From Euwallacea fornicatus (taxonomy: Eukaryota > Arthropoda > Insecta > Coleoptera > Curculionidae), in the NCBI RefSeq assembly GCF_040115645.1, contig NW_027096042.1:310001-374000 (forward strand): a stretch of 64,000 nucleotides of DNA, given 5' to 3'. Below the pieces are notes generated by a model. That model was not told the origin of the DNA, made no database searches, and saw only the letters and a program-made list of their open reading frames with translations. Position numbers and translations under genes: made by a program. The stretch's first letter is position 1. The number at the start of each line of letters is the position of its first letter. Shown in pieces: positions 1 to 11,509 of the stretch.

Positions 1-309
1 GATTTATGTGCACAAACACACTTCTTTCGTGACTTTTCAAGCTTTGGACCTCCGTAACTTCGGCAAATGAGCTCCAAGTCGCTTCAAAATTTTACCACAG
101 AATCACCTCAACGAGCTCTTTCACACGACTAAGACGGCTTCATTGTATCTTGGTGAGTTTTCCAGAAAACGAGTAATTTATGTGCTCAAACACACATCTT
201 TCGTGACTTTTCAAGATTTGAACCTCCGTAACTTCGGCAAATGTGCTTCACATTCCGTAAAAAATTGATCATAGAATCACCTCGTTGAGCTCTTCATCAT
301 GACTCAGAA

Positions 310-483
310 GGCTTCATTGTATCTTGGTGAGTTTTCTAGAAAACGAGTAATTTATGTGCACAAACATACTTCTTTCGTGACTTTTCAAGTTTTGAACCTA
401 CGTAACTTCGGCAAATGAGCTCCAACTACCTTCAAAATTTGACCACAGAATCACCTCGACGAGCTCTTTCACACGACTAAGAA
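310..483 (+). repeat. Example of one complete 174-bp monomer
   Basis: This is used here to number the monomer, with position 1 at the first G of GGCTTCATTG. Nearly invariant stretches across the array are positions 9-24 (ending TTGGTGAGTTT), 64-79 (TTCGTGACTTTTCAA), 98-108 (TTCGGCAAATG) and the CAGAATCA or TAGAATCA core near 137-144. Variable stretches are 25-32 (the CTAG/CCAG/CCAA/TTAG site), 50-63, 81-96, 109-131 and 145-173. The choice of start is arbitrary because the array has no unique edge in this window. Confidence 0.9.
331..344. other. 14-bp perfect palindrome GTTTTCTAGAAAAC (first complete example)
   Basis: GTTTTCTAGAAAAC equals its own reverse complement and lies at monomer positions 22-35. 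It recurs in every monomer of the CTAG form, many times across the window. One-base forms CCAGAAAAC, CCAAAAAAC, TTAGAAAAC and CTAGAAACG break the symmetry. Short dyads are common in centromeric satellites and may extrude hairpins or cruciforms; any role here is inferred. Other short palindromes in the monomer are TGTGCACA, TACGTA (only in CCTACGTAAC forms), GAGCTC and TGATCA (only in GATCATAG forms). Confidence 0.85.
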
Positions 484-2019
484 GGCTTCATTGTATCTTG
501 GTGAGTTTTCTAGAAAACGAGTGATTTATGTGCACAAACACACTTCTTTCGTGACTTTTCAAGCTTTGGACCTCCGTAACTTCGGCAAATGAGCTCCAAG
601 TCGCTTCAAAATTTTACCACAGAATCACCTCAACGAGCTCTTTCACACGACTAAGACGGCTTCATTGTATCTTGGTGAGTTTTCTAGAAAACGAGTGATT
701 TATGTGCAAAAACATACTTCTTTCGTGATTTTTCAAGTTTTGAACCTCCGTAACTTCGGCAAAGGAGCTCCAACTACCTTCAAAATTTGACCACAGAATC
801 ACCTCGACGAGCTTTTTAACATGACAAATAAGGCTTCATTGTATCTTGGTGAGTTTTCCAGAAAACGAGTAATTTATGTGCTCAAACACACATCTTTCGT
901 GACTTTTCAAGATTTGAACCTCCGTAACTTCGGCAAATGTGCTTCACATTCCGTAAAAAATTGATCATAGAATCACCTCGTTGAGCTCTTCATCATGACT
1001 CAGAAGGCTTCATTGTATCTTGGTGAGTTTTCTAGAAAACGTGTGATTTATGTGCACAAACACACTTCGTTCGTGACTTTTCAAGCTTTGAACCTCCGTA
1101 ACTTCGGCAAATGAGCTTCACATTCCGTAAAAAATTGATCATAGAATCACCTCGTTGAGCTCTTCATCATGACTCAGAAGGCTTCATTGTATCTTGGTGA
1201 GTTTTCCAGAAAACGAGTAATTTATGTGCACAAACACACTTCTTTCGTGACTTTTCAAGCTTTGAACCTCCGTAACTTCGGCAAAGGAGCTCCAACTACC
1301 TTCAAAATTTGACCACAGAATCACATCGACGAACTCTTTTTAACACAGTTAAGAAGGCTTCATTGTATCTTGGTGAGTTTTCTAGAAAACGAGTGATTTA
1401 TGTGCACAAACACACTTCGTTCGTGACTTTTCAATCTTTGAACCTCCGTAACTTCGGCAAAGGAGCTCCAACTACCTTCAAAATTTGACCACAGAATCAC
1501 ATCGACGAACTCTTTTTAACACAGTTAAGAAGGCTTCATTGTATCTTGGTGAGTTTTCTAGAAAACGAGTGATTTATGTGCACAAACACACTTCGTTCGT
1601 GACTTTTCAAGCTTTGAACCTCCGTAACTTCGGCAAATGAGCTTCAAATACCTTCAAAATTATACCACAGAATCACATCGACGAACTCTTTTTAACACAG
1701 TTAAGAAGGCTTCATTGTATCTTGGTGAGTTTTCTAGAAAACGAGTGATTTATGTGCACAAACACACTTCTTTCGTGACTTTTCAAGTTTTGAACCTCCG
1801 TAACTTCGGCAAAGGAGCTCCAACTACCTTCAAAATTTGACCACAGAATCACCTCGACGAGCTCTTTCACACGACTAAGAAGGCTTCATTGTATCTTGGT
1901 GAGTTTTCTAGAAAACGAGTGATTTATGTGCACAAACACACTTCTTTCGTGACTTTTCAAGCTTTGAACCTCCGTAACTTCGGCAAATGAGCTCCAACTA
2001 ACTTCAAAATTTGACCACA

Positions 2020-3850
2020 GAATCACCTCGACGAGCTCTTTAACATGACAAATAAGGCTTCATTGTATCTTGGTGAGTTTTCTAGAAAACGAGTGATTTA
2101 TGTGCACAAACACACTTCGTTCGTGACTTTTCAAGCTTTGAACCTCTGTAACTTCGGCAAATGAGCTTCAAATACCTTCAAAATTTGAACACAGAATCAC
2201 CTCGACGAGCTCTTTCACACGACTAAGAAGGCTTCATTGTATCTTGGTGAGTTTTCTAGAAAACGAGTGATTTATGTGCACAAACACACTTCTTTCGTGA
2301 CTTTTCAAGATTTGGACCTCCGTAACTTCGGCAAATGTGCTTCAAATTGCTTAAAAAATTGATCATAGAATCACCTCGTTGAGCTCTTCATCATGACTTA
2401 TAAGGCTTCATTGTATCTTGGTGAGTTTTCTAGAAAACGAGTGATTTATGTGCACAAACACACTTCGTTCGTGACTTTTCAAGTTTTGAACCTACGTAAC
2501 TTCGGCAAATGAGCTCCAACTACCTTCAAAATTTGACCACAGAATCACCTCGACGAGCTCTTTAACATGACAAATAAGGCTTCATTGTATCTTGGTGAGT
2601 TTTCTAGAAAACGAGTGATTTATGTGCACAAACACACTTCGTTCGTGACTTTTCAAGCTTTGAACCTCCGTAACTTCGGCAAATGAGCTTCAAATACCTT
2701 CAAAATTATACCACAGAATCACATCGACGAACTCTTTTTAACACAGTTAAGAAGGCTTCATTGTATCTTGGTGAGTTTTCTAGAAAACGAGTGATTTATG
2801 TGCACAAACACACTTCGTTCGTGACTTTTCAATCTTTGAACCTCCGTAACTTCGGCAAAGGAGCTCCAACTACCTTCAAAATTTGACCACAGAATCACAT
2901 CGACGAACTCTTTTTAACACAGTTAAGAAGGCTTCATTGTATCTTGGTGAGTTTTCTAGAAAACGAGTGATTTATGTGCACAAACACACTTCTTTCGTGA
3001 CTTTTCAAGCTTTGGACCTCCGTAACTTCGGCAAATGTGCTTCAAATTGCTTAAAAAATTGATCATAGAATCACCTCGTTGAGCTCTTCATCATGACTCA
3101 TAAGGCTTCATTGTATCTTGGTGAGTTTTCTAGAAAACGAGTAATTTATGTGCACAAACATACTTGTTTCGTGACTTTTCAAGCTTTGAACCTACGTAAC
3201 TTCGGCAAATGAGCTCCAACTACCTTCAAAATTTGACCACAGAATCACCTCGACGAGCTCTTTAACATGACAAATAAGGCTTCATTGTATCTTGGTGAGT
3301 TTTCCAGAAAACGAGTAATTTATGTGCACAAACACACTTCTTTCGTGACTTTTCAAGCTTTGAACCTCCGACACTTCGGCAAATGAGCTCCAAATCGCTT
3401 CAAAATTTTACCACAGAATCACCTCGACGAGCTCTTTAACATGACAAATAAGGCTTCATTGTATCTTGGTGAGTTTTCCAGAAAACGAGTAATTTATGTG
3501 CACAAACACACATCTTTCGTGACTTTTCAAGCTTTGAACCTCCGTAACTTCGGCAAATGAGCTCCAAATCGCTTCAAAATTTTACCACAGAATCACCTCG
3601 ACGAGCTCTTTAACATGACAAATAAGGCTTCATTGTATCTTGGTGAGTTTTCCAGAAAACGAGTAATTTATGTGCACAAACACACATCTTTCGTGACTTT
3701 TCAAGCTTTGAACCTCCGTAACTTCGGCAAATGAGCTCCAACTACCTTCAAAATTTGACCACAGAATCACCTCGACGAGCTCTTTAACATGACAAATAAG
3801 GCTTCATTGTATCTTGGTGAGTTTTCTAGAAAACGAGTGATTTATGTGCA
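2020..3850. repeat. 17-monomer block, copy 1 (offset 2962 bp)
   Basis: This block matches 4982-6812 at a constant offset of 2962 bp (17 x 174 plus two 176-bp monomers). Both copies share the rare CTCCGACACTTCGG variant (3369 and 6331), CATACTTGTTTCG and a pair of 176-bp monomers. A few differences have accumulated, such as CTCTGTAAC near 2145 against CTCCGTAAC in the partner. The pairing ends near 3850, where the second copy has skipped one monomer and continues like the sequence at about 4021. Confidence 0.85.
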
Positions 3851-4080
3851 CAAACACACTTCGTTCGTGACTTTTCAAGCTTTGAACCTCCGTAACTTCG
3901 GCAAATGAGCTTCAAATACCTTCAAAATTTGAACACAGAATCACCTCGACGAGCTCTTTAACATGACAAATAAGGCTTCATTGTATCTTGGTGAGTTTTC
4001 TAGAAAACGAGTGATTTATGTGCAAAAACATACTTCTTTCGTGACTTTTCAAGTTTTGAACCTCCGTAACTTCGGCAAAG

Positions 4081-5043
4081 GAGCTCCAACTACCTTCAAA
4101 ATTTGACCACAGAATCACCTCGACGAGCTTTTTAACATGACAAATAAGGCTTCATTGTATCTTGGTGAGTTTTCCAGAAAACGAGTAATTTATGTGCTCA
4201 AACACACATCTTTCGTGACTTTTCAAGATTTGAACCTCCGTAACTTCGGCAAATGTGCTTCACATTCCGTAAAAAATTGATCATAGAATCACCTCGTTGA
4301 GCTCTTCATCATGACTCAGAAGGCTTCATTGTATCTTGGTGAGTTTTTTAGAAAACGAGTAATTTATGTGCACAAACACACATCTTTCGTGTCTTTTCAA
4401 GCTTTGAACCTCCGTAACATCGGCAAATGAGCTCCAAATCGCTTCAAAATTTTACCACAGAATCACCTCGACGAGCTCTTTAACATGACAAATAAGGCTT
4501 CATTGTATCTTGGTGAGTTTTCCAGAAAACGAGTAATTTATGTGCACAAACACACTTCTTTCGTGACTTTTCAAGCTTTGAACCTCCGTAACTTCGGCAA
4601 ATGAGCTCCAACTACCTTCAAAATTTGACCACAGAATCACCTCGACGAGCTCTTTAACATGACAAATGAGGCTTCATTGTATCTTGGTGAGTTTTCCAGA
4701 AAACGAGTAATTTATGTGCTCAAACACACATCTTTCGTGACTTTTCAAGATTTGAACCTCCGTAACTTCGGCAAATGTGCTTCACATTCCGTCAAAAATT
4801 GATCATAGAATCACCTCGTTGAGCTCTTCATCATGACTCAGAATGCTTCATTGTATCTTGGTGAGTTTTTTAGAAAACGAGTAATTTATGTGCACAAACA
4901 CACATCTTTCGTGACTTTTCAAGCTTTGAACCTCCGTAACATCGGCAAATGAGCTCCAAATCGCTTCAAAATTTTACCACAGAATCACCTCGACGAGCTC
5001 TTTAACATGACAAATAAGGCTTCATTGTATCTTGGTGAGTTTT
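4081..5043. repeat. 3-monomer tandem duplication (522 bp)
   Basis: Bases about 4081-4520 recur at about 4603-5043 with an offset of 522 bp. Shared rare variants are GTGCTCAAAC followed by CACATTCCG, GAGTTTTTTAGAAAAC (near 4341 and 4863) and CCGTAACATCGG (near 4413 and 4935). Differences include GTGTCTTTTC in copy 1 and CCGTCAAAAATTG in copy 2. It is a clean small unequal-exchange product lying between the two 17-monomer blocks. Confidence 0.85.
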
Positions 5044-6812
5044 CTAGAAAACGAGTGATTTATGTGCACAAACACACTTCGTTCGTGACTTTTCAAGCTT
5101 TGAACCTCCGTAACTTCGGCAAATGAGCTTCAAATACCTTCAAAATTTGAACACAGAATCACCTCGACGAGCTCTTTCACACGACTAAGAAGGCTTCATT
5201 GTATCTTGGTGAGTTTTCTAGAAAACGAGTGATTTATGTGCACAAACACACTTCTTTCGTGACTTTTCAAGATTTGGACCTCCGTAACTTCGGCAAATGT
5301 GCTTCAAATTGCTTAAAAAATTGATCATAGAATCACCTCGTTGAGCTCTTCATCATGACTTATAAGGCTTCATTGTATCTTGGTGAGTTTTCTAGAAAAC
5401 GAGTGATTTATGTGCACAAACACACTTCGTTCGTGACTTTTCAAGTTTTGAACCTACGTAACTTCGGCAAATGAGCTCCAACTACCTTCAAAATTTGACC
5501 ACAGAATCACCTCGACGAGCTCTTTAACATGACAAATAAGGCTTCATTGTATCTTGGTGAGTTTTCTAGAAAACGAGTGATTTATGTGCACAAACACACT
5601 TCGTTCGTGACTTTTCAAGCTTTGAACCTCCGTAACTTCGGCAAATGAGCTTCAAATACCTTCAAAATTATACCACAGAATCACATCGACGAACTCTTTT
5701 TAACACAGTTAAGAAGGCTTCATTGTATCTTGGTGAGTTTTCTAGAAAACGAGTGATTTATGTGCACAAACACACTTCGTTCGTGACTTTTCAATCTTTG
5801 AACCTCCGTAACTTCGGCAAAGGAGCTCCAACTACCTTCAAAATTTGACCACAGAATCACATCGACGAACTCTTTTTAACACAGTTAAGAAGGCTTCATT
5901 GTATCTTGGTGAGTTTTCTAGAAAACGAGTGATTTATGTGCACAAACACACTTCTTTCGTGACTTTTCAAGCTTTGGACCTCCGTAACTTCGGCAAATGT
6001 GCTTCAAATTGCTTAAAAAATTGATCATAGAATCACCTCGTTGAGCTCTTCATCATGACTCATAAGGCTTCATTGTATCTTGGTGAGTTTTCTAGAAAAC
6101 GAGTAATTTATGTGCACAAACATACTTGTTTCGTGACTTTTCAAGCTTTGAACCTACGTAACTTCGGCAAATGAGCTCCACCTACCTTCAAAATTTGACC
6201 ACAGAATCACCTCGACGAGCTCTTTAACATGACAAATAAGGCTTCATTGTATCTTGGTGAGTTTTCCAGAAAACGAGTAATTTATGTGCACAAACACACT
6301 TCTTTCGTGACTTTTCAAGCTTTGAACCTCCGACACTTCGGCAAATGAGCTCCAAATCGCTTCAAAATTTTACCACAGAATCACCTCGACGAGCTCTTTA
6401 ACATGACAAATAAGGCTTCATTGTATCTTGGTGAGTTTTCCAGAAAACGAGTAATTTATGTGCACAAACACACATCTTTCGTGACTTTTCAAGCTTTGAA
6501 CCTCCGTAACTTCGGCAAATGAGCTCCAAATCGCTTCAAAATTTTACCACAGAATCACCTCGACGAGCTCTTTAACATGACAAATAAGGCTTCATTGTAT
6601 CTTGGTGAGTTTTCCAGAAAACGAGTAATTTATGTGCACAAACACACATCTTTCGTGACTTTTCAAGCTTTGAACCTCCGTAACTTCGGCAAATGAGCTC
6701 CAACTACCTTCAAAATTTGACCACAGAATCACCTCGACGAGCTCTTTAACATGACAAATAAGGCTTCATTGTATCTTGGTGAGTTTTCTAGAAAACGAGT
6801 GATTTATGTGCA
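4982..6812. repeat. 17-monomer block, copy 2 (offset 2962 bp)
   Basis: This is the partner of 2020-3850. A private change is CTCCACCTACC near 6176, against CTCCAACTACC in copy 1. After about 6809 (GTGCAAAAACATAC) the best partner shifts to about 4021 at an offset of 2788 bp (16 monomers), so one monomer present at about 3850-4020 is missing here. That indicates a single-monomer loss after the block duplicated, or a different exchange point. Confidence 0.85.
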
Positions 6813-7458
6813 AAAACATACTTCTTTCGTGACTTTTCAAGTTTTGAACCTCCGTAACTTCGGCAAAGGAGCTCCAACTACCTTCAAAATTTGACCACAG
6901 AATCACCTCGACGAGCTTTTTAACATGACAAATAAGGCTTCATTGTATCTTGGTGAGTTTTCTAGAAAACGAGTGATTTATGTGCACAAACACACTTCGT
7001 TCGTGACTTTTCAATCTTTGAACCTCCGTAACTTCGGCAAAGGAGCTCCAACTACCTTCAAAATTTGACCACAGAATCACATCGACGAACTCTTTTTAAC
7101 ACAGTTAAGAAGGCTTCATTGTATCTTGGTGAGTTTTCTAGAAAACGAGTGATTTATGTGCACAAACACACTTCTTTCGTGACTTTTCAAGCTTTGAACC
7201 TCCGTAACTTCGGCAAATGAGCTTCAAATACCTTCAAAATTATACCACAGAATCACATCGACGAACTCTTTTTAACACAGTTAAGAAGGCTTCATTGTAT
7301 CTTGGTGAGTTTTCTAGAAAACGAGTGATTTATGTGCACAAACACACTTCGTTCGTGACTTTTCAATCTTTGAACCTCCGTAACTTCGGCAAAGGAGCTC
7401 CAACTACCTTCAAAATTTGACCACAGAATCACATCGACGAACTCTTTTTAACACAGTT

Positions 7459-9380
7459 AAGAAGGCTTCATTGTATCTTGGTGAGTTTTCTAGAAAACGA
7501 GTGATTTATGTGCACAAACACACTTCGTTCGTGACTTTTCAAGCTTTGAACCTCCGTAACTTCGGCAAATGAGCTTCAAATACCTTCAAAATTATACCAC
7601 AGAATCACATCGACGAACTCTTTTTAACACAGTTAAGAAGGCTTCATTGTATCTTGGTGAGTTTTCTAGAAAACGAGTGATTTATGTGCACAAACACACT
7701 TCTTTCGTGACTTTTCAAGTTTTGAACCTCCGTAACTTCGGCAAAGGAGCTCCAACTACCTTCAAAATTTGACCACAGAATCACCTCGACGAGCTCTTTC
7801 ACACGACTAAGAAGGCTTCATTGTATCTTGGTGAGTTTTCTAGAAAACGAGTGATTTATGTGCACAAACACACTTCTTTCGTGACTTTTCAAGCTTTGAA
7901 CCTCCGTAACTTCGGCAAATGAGCTCCAACTAACTTCAAAATTTGACCACAGAATCACCTCGACGAGCTCTTTAACATGACAAATAAGGCTTCATTGTAT
8001 CTTGGTGAGTTTTCTAGAAAACGAGTGATTTATGTGCACAAACACACTTCGTTCGTGACTTTTCAAGCTTTGAACCTCCGTAACTTCGGCAAATGAGCTT
8101 CAAATACCTTCAAAATTTGAACACAGAATCACCTCGACGAGCTCTTTCACACGACTAAGAAGGCTTCATTGTATCTTGGTGAGTTTTCTAGAAAACGAGT
8201 GATTTATGTGCACAAACACACTTCTTTCGTGACTTTTCAAGATTTGGACCTCCGTAACTTCGGCAAATGTGCTTCAAATTGCTTAAAAAATTGATCATAG
8301 AATCACCTCGTTGAGCTCTTCATCATGACTTATAAGGCTTCATTGTATCTTGGTGAGTTTTCTAGAAAACGAGTGATTTATGTGCACAAACACACTTCGT
8401 TCGTGACTTTTCAAGTTTTGACCCTACGTAACTTCGGCAAATGAGCGCCAACTACCTTCAAAATTTGACCACAGAATCACCTCGACGAGCTCTTTAACAT
8501 GACAAATAAGGCTTCATTGTATCTTGGTGAGTTTTCTAGAAAACGAGTGATTTATGTGCACAAACACACTTCGTTCGTGACTTTTCAAGCTTTGAACCTC
8601 CGTAACTTCGGCAAATGAGCTTCAAATACCTTCAAAATTATACCACAGAATCACATCGACGAACTCTTTTTAACACAGTTAAGAAGGCTTCATTGTATCT
8701 TGGTGAGTTTTCTAGAAAACGAGTGATTTATGTGCACAAACACACTTCGTTCGTGACTTTTCAATCTTTGAACCTCCGTAACTTCGGCAAAGGAGCTCCA
8801 ACTACCTTCAAAATTTGACCACAGAATCACATCGACGAACTCTTTTTAACACAGTTAAGAAGGCTTCATTGTATCTTGGTGAGTTTTCTAGAAAACGAGT
8901 GATTTATGTGCACAAACACACTTCTTTCGTGACTTTTCAAGCTTTGGACCTCCGTAACTTCGGCAAATGTGCTTCAAATTGCTTAAAAAATTGATCATAG
9001 AATCACCTCGTTGAGCTCTTCATCATGACTCATAAGGCTTCATTGTATCTTGGTGAGTTTTCTAGAAAACGAGTAATTTATGTGCACAAACATACTTGTT
9101 TCGTGACTTTTCAAGCTTTGAACCTCCGTAACTTCGGCAAAGGAGCTCCAACTACCTTCAAAATTTGACCACAGAATCACATCGACGAACTCTTTTTAAC
9201 ACAGTTAAGAAGGCTTCATTGTATCTTGGTGAGTTTTCTAGAAAACGAGTGATTTATGTGCACAAACACACTTCTTTCGTGACTTTTCAAGCTTTGGACC
9301 TCCGTAACTTCGGCAAATGTGCTTCAAATTGCTTAAAAAATTGATCATAGAATCACCTCAACGAGCTCTTTTAAACGACT
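7459..9380. repeat. 11-monomer tandem duplication, unit 1 (1922 bp)
   Basis: This unit is directly followed by its copy at 9381-11302. The length is 11 x 174 plus four 176-bp monomers. Private variants shared by both units include TTTTGACCCTACG and GAGCGCCAAC (near 8416-8450 and 10338-10372), which are not seen elsewhere in the window. By eye I found no differences within the unit. The left flank reads TTTAACACAGTTAAG and the inner junction TTTTAAACGACTAAG. Confidence 0.9.
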
Positions 9381-11302
9381 AAGAAGGCTTCATTGTATCT
9401 TGGTGAGTTTTCTAGAAAACGAGTGATTTATGTGCACAAACACACTTCGTTCGTGACTTTTCAAGCTTTGAACCTCCGTAACTTCGGCAAATGAGCTTCA
9501 AATACCTTCAAAATTATACCACAGAATCACATCGACGAACTCTTTTTAACACAGTTAAGAAGGCTTCATTGTATCTTGGTGAGTTTTCTAGAAAACGAGT
9601 GATTTATGTGCACAAACACACTTCTTTCGTGACTTTTCAAGTTTTGAACCTCCGTAACTTCGGCAAAGGAGCTCCAACTACCTTCAAAATTTGACCACAG
9701 AATCACCTCGACGAGCTCTTTCACACGACTAAGAAGGCTTCATTGTATCTTGGTGAGTTTTCTAGAAAACGAGTGATTTATGTGCACAAACACACTTCTT
9801 TCGTGACTTTTCAAGCTTTGAACCTCCGTAACTTCGGCAAATGAGCTCCAACTAACTTCAAAATTTGACCACAGAATCACCTCGACGAGCTCTTTAACAT
9901 GACAAATAAGGCTTCATTGTATCTTGGTGAGTTTTCTAGAAAACGAGTGATTTATGTGCACAAACACACTTCGTTCGTGACTTTTCAAGCTTTGAACCTC
10001 CGTAACTTCGGCAAATGAGCTTCAAATACCTTCAAAATTTGAACACAGAATCACCTCGACGAGCTCTTTCACACGACTAAGAAGGCTTCATTGTATCTTG
10101 GTGAGTTTTCTAGAAAACGAGTGATTTATGTGCACAAACACACTTCTTTCGTGACTTTTCAAGATTTGGACCTCCGTAACTTCGGCAAATGTGCTTCAAA
10201 TTGCTTAAAAAATTGATCATAGAATCACCTCGTTGAGCTCTTCATCATGACTTATAAGGCTTCATTGTATCTTGGTGAGTTTTCTAGAAAACGAGTGATT
10301 TATGTGCACAAACACACTTCGTTCGTGACTTTTCAAGTTTTGACCCTACGTAACTTCGGCAAATGAGCGCCAACTACCTTCAAAATTTGACCACAGAATC
10401 ACCTCGACGAGCTCTTTAACATGACAAATAAGGCTTCATTGTATCTTGGTGAGTTTTCTAGAAAACGAGTGATTTATGTGCACAAACACACTTCGTTCGT
10501 GACTTTTCAAGCTTTGAACCTCCGTAACTTCGGCAAATGAGCTTCAAATACCTTCAAAATTATACCACAGAATCACATCGACGAACTCTTTTTAACACAG
10601 TTAAGAAGGCTTCATTGTATCTTGGTGAGTTTTCTAGAAAACGAGTGATTTATGTGCACAAACACACTTCGTTCGTGACTTTTCAATCTTTGAACCTCCG
10701 TAACTTCGGCAAAGGAGCTCCAACTACCTTCAAAATTTGACCACAGAATCACATCGACGAACTCTTTTTAACACAGTTAAGAAGGCTTCATTGTATCTTG
10801 GTGAGTTTTCTAGAAAACGAGTGATTTATGTGCACAAACACACTTCTTTCGTGACTTTTCAAGCTTTGGACCTCCGTAACTTCGGCAAATGTGCTTCAAA
10901 TTGCTTAAAAAATTGATCATAGAATCACCTCGTTGAGCTCTTCATCATGACTCATAAGGCTTCATTGTATCTTGGTGAGTTTTCTAGAAAACGAGTAATT
11001 TATGTGCACAAACATACTTGTTTCGTGACTTTTCAAGCTTTGAACCTCCGTAACTTCGGCAAAGGAGCTCCAACTACCTTCAAAATTTGACCACAGAATC
11101 ACATCGACGAACTCTTTTTAACACAGTTAAGAAGGCTTCATTGTATCTTGGTGAGTTTTCTAGAAAACGAGTGATTTATGTGCACAAACACACTTCTTTC
11201 GTGACTTTTCAAGCTTTGGACCTCCGTAACTTCGGCAAATGTGCTTCAAATTGCTTAAAAAATTGATCATAGAATCACCTCAACGAGCTCTTTTAAACGA
11301 CT
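9381..11302. repeat. 11-monomer tandem duplication, unit 2 (1922 bp)
   Basis: This is a copy of 7459-9380. It ends at the same TTTTAAACGACTAAG junction. Just after it, at about 11344, the array changes from GAGTGATTT to GAGTAATTT, the boundary between Domains A and B. The position suggests that the duplication took place at the edge of the homogenised domain. Confidence 0.9.
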
Positions 11303-11509
11303 AAGAAGGCTTCATTGTATCTTGGTGAGTTTTCTAGAAAACGAGTAATTTATGTGCACAAACATACTTCTTTCGTGACTTTTCAAGTTTTGAACCTCCG
11401 TAATTTCGGCAAATGAGCTCCAACTACCTTCAAAATTTGACCACAGAATCACCTCGACGAGTAATTTAACACGACTAATAAGGCTTCATTGTATCTTGGT
11501 GAGTTTTCC

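Larger units (their letters stand above)
1..1046. repeat. Local 3- and 4-monomer repeat at the left edge
   Basis: Bases 1-150 recur at 523-672 (offset 522 bp, 3 monomers), sharing the unusual GGACCTCCG, CCAAGTCGC and AAGACGGC variants. The following stretch 136-350, marked by GTGCTCAAAC and CACATTCCG, recurs at 832-1046 (offset 696 bp, 4 monomers). The second copy therefore holds one extra monomer, at about 673-846, carrying GTGCAAAAAC and GTGATTTTTC. The repeat runs off the left edge, so its full length is unknown. Confidence 0.8.
1331..11140. repeat. Set of eighteen 176-bp monomers with an expanded T run
   Basis: In these monomers the region after CATCGACGAACTC has five T residues and continues AACACAGTTAAGAAGG, two bases longer than the standard form. 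Starts of GAACTCTTTTT are at 1331, 1507, 1683, 2729, 2905, 5691, 5867, 7087, 7263, 7439, 7615, 8661, 8837, 9187, 9537, 10583, 10759 and 11109. All lie in Domain A. They often occur in adjacent pairs or triplets, consistent with local amplification of one founder. Because 176 is not a multiple of three, they shift reading frame between monomers. They are useful as length markers for block duplications. Confidence 0.9.
1..11310. repeat. Domain A: satellite subfamily with GAGTGATTT and 176-bp monomers
   Basis: This is the left domain of the array, with no gene content. It is marked by GAGTGATTT at monomer position about 36-44 in most copies, by CTTCGTTCG in place of CTTCTTTCG, by GGACCTCCG variants and by an expanded T run (CTCTTTTTAACACAG) that makes 176-bp monomers. 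The last GAGTGATTT that I find starts near 11168, and every later monomer has GAGTAATTT. Internal structure includes 3-, 4-, 11- and 17-monomer duplications. The domain probably represents one homogenised subfamily; that is inferred from shared variants. Confidence 0.85.

Noticed and set aside
98..114. CENP-B box-like motif at TTCGGCAAATGAG.
   Set aside because: Only the TTCG....A half agrees with the known box; the essential CGGG half is missing in all monomer classes examined.
331..344. The palindrome as a transcription terminator or operator.
   Set aside because: It occurs in a large share of the monomers with no genes around it, and in many copies it is broken by one base, so a gene-regulatory site is not supported.
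1637..10740. Eight nearly identical 67-codon reading frames (starting at 1637, 2683, 5645, 7217, 7569, 8615, 9491 and 10537).
   Set aside because: They are the satellite monomer read through one 176-bp junction: each starts at the ATGAGCTTC of one monomer and stops at the TTGACC or equivalent stop of the next. They occur only where AATTATACC removes the usual stop. There is no coding-type variation, no ribosome binding or promoter context, and the same DNA is frameshifted elsewhere.
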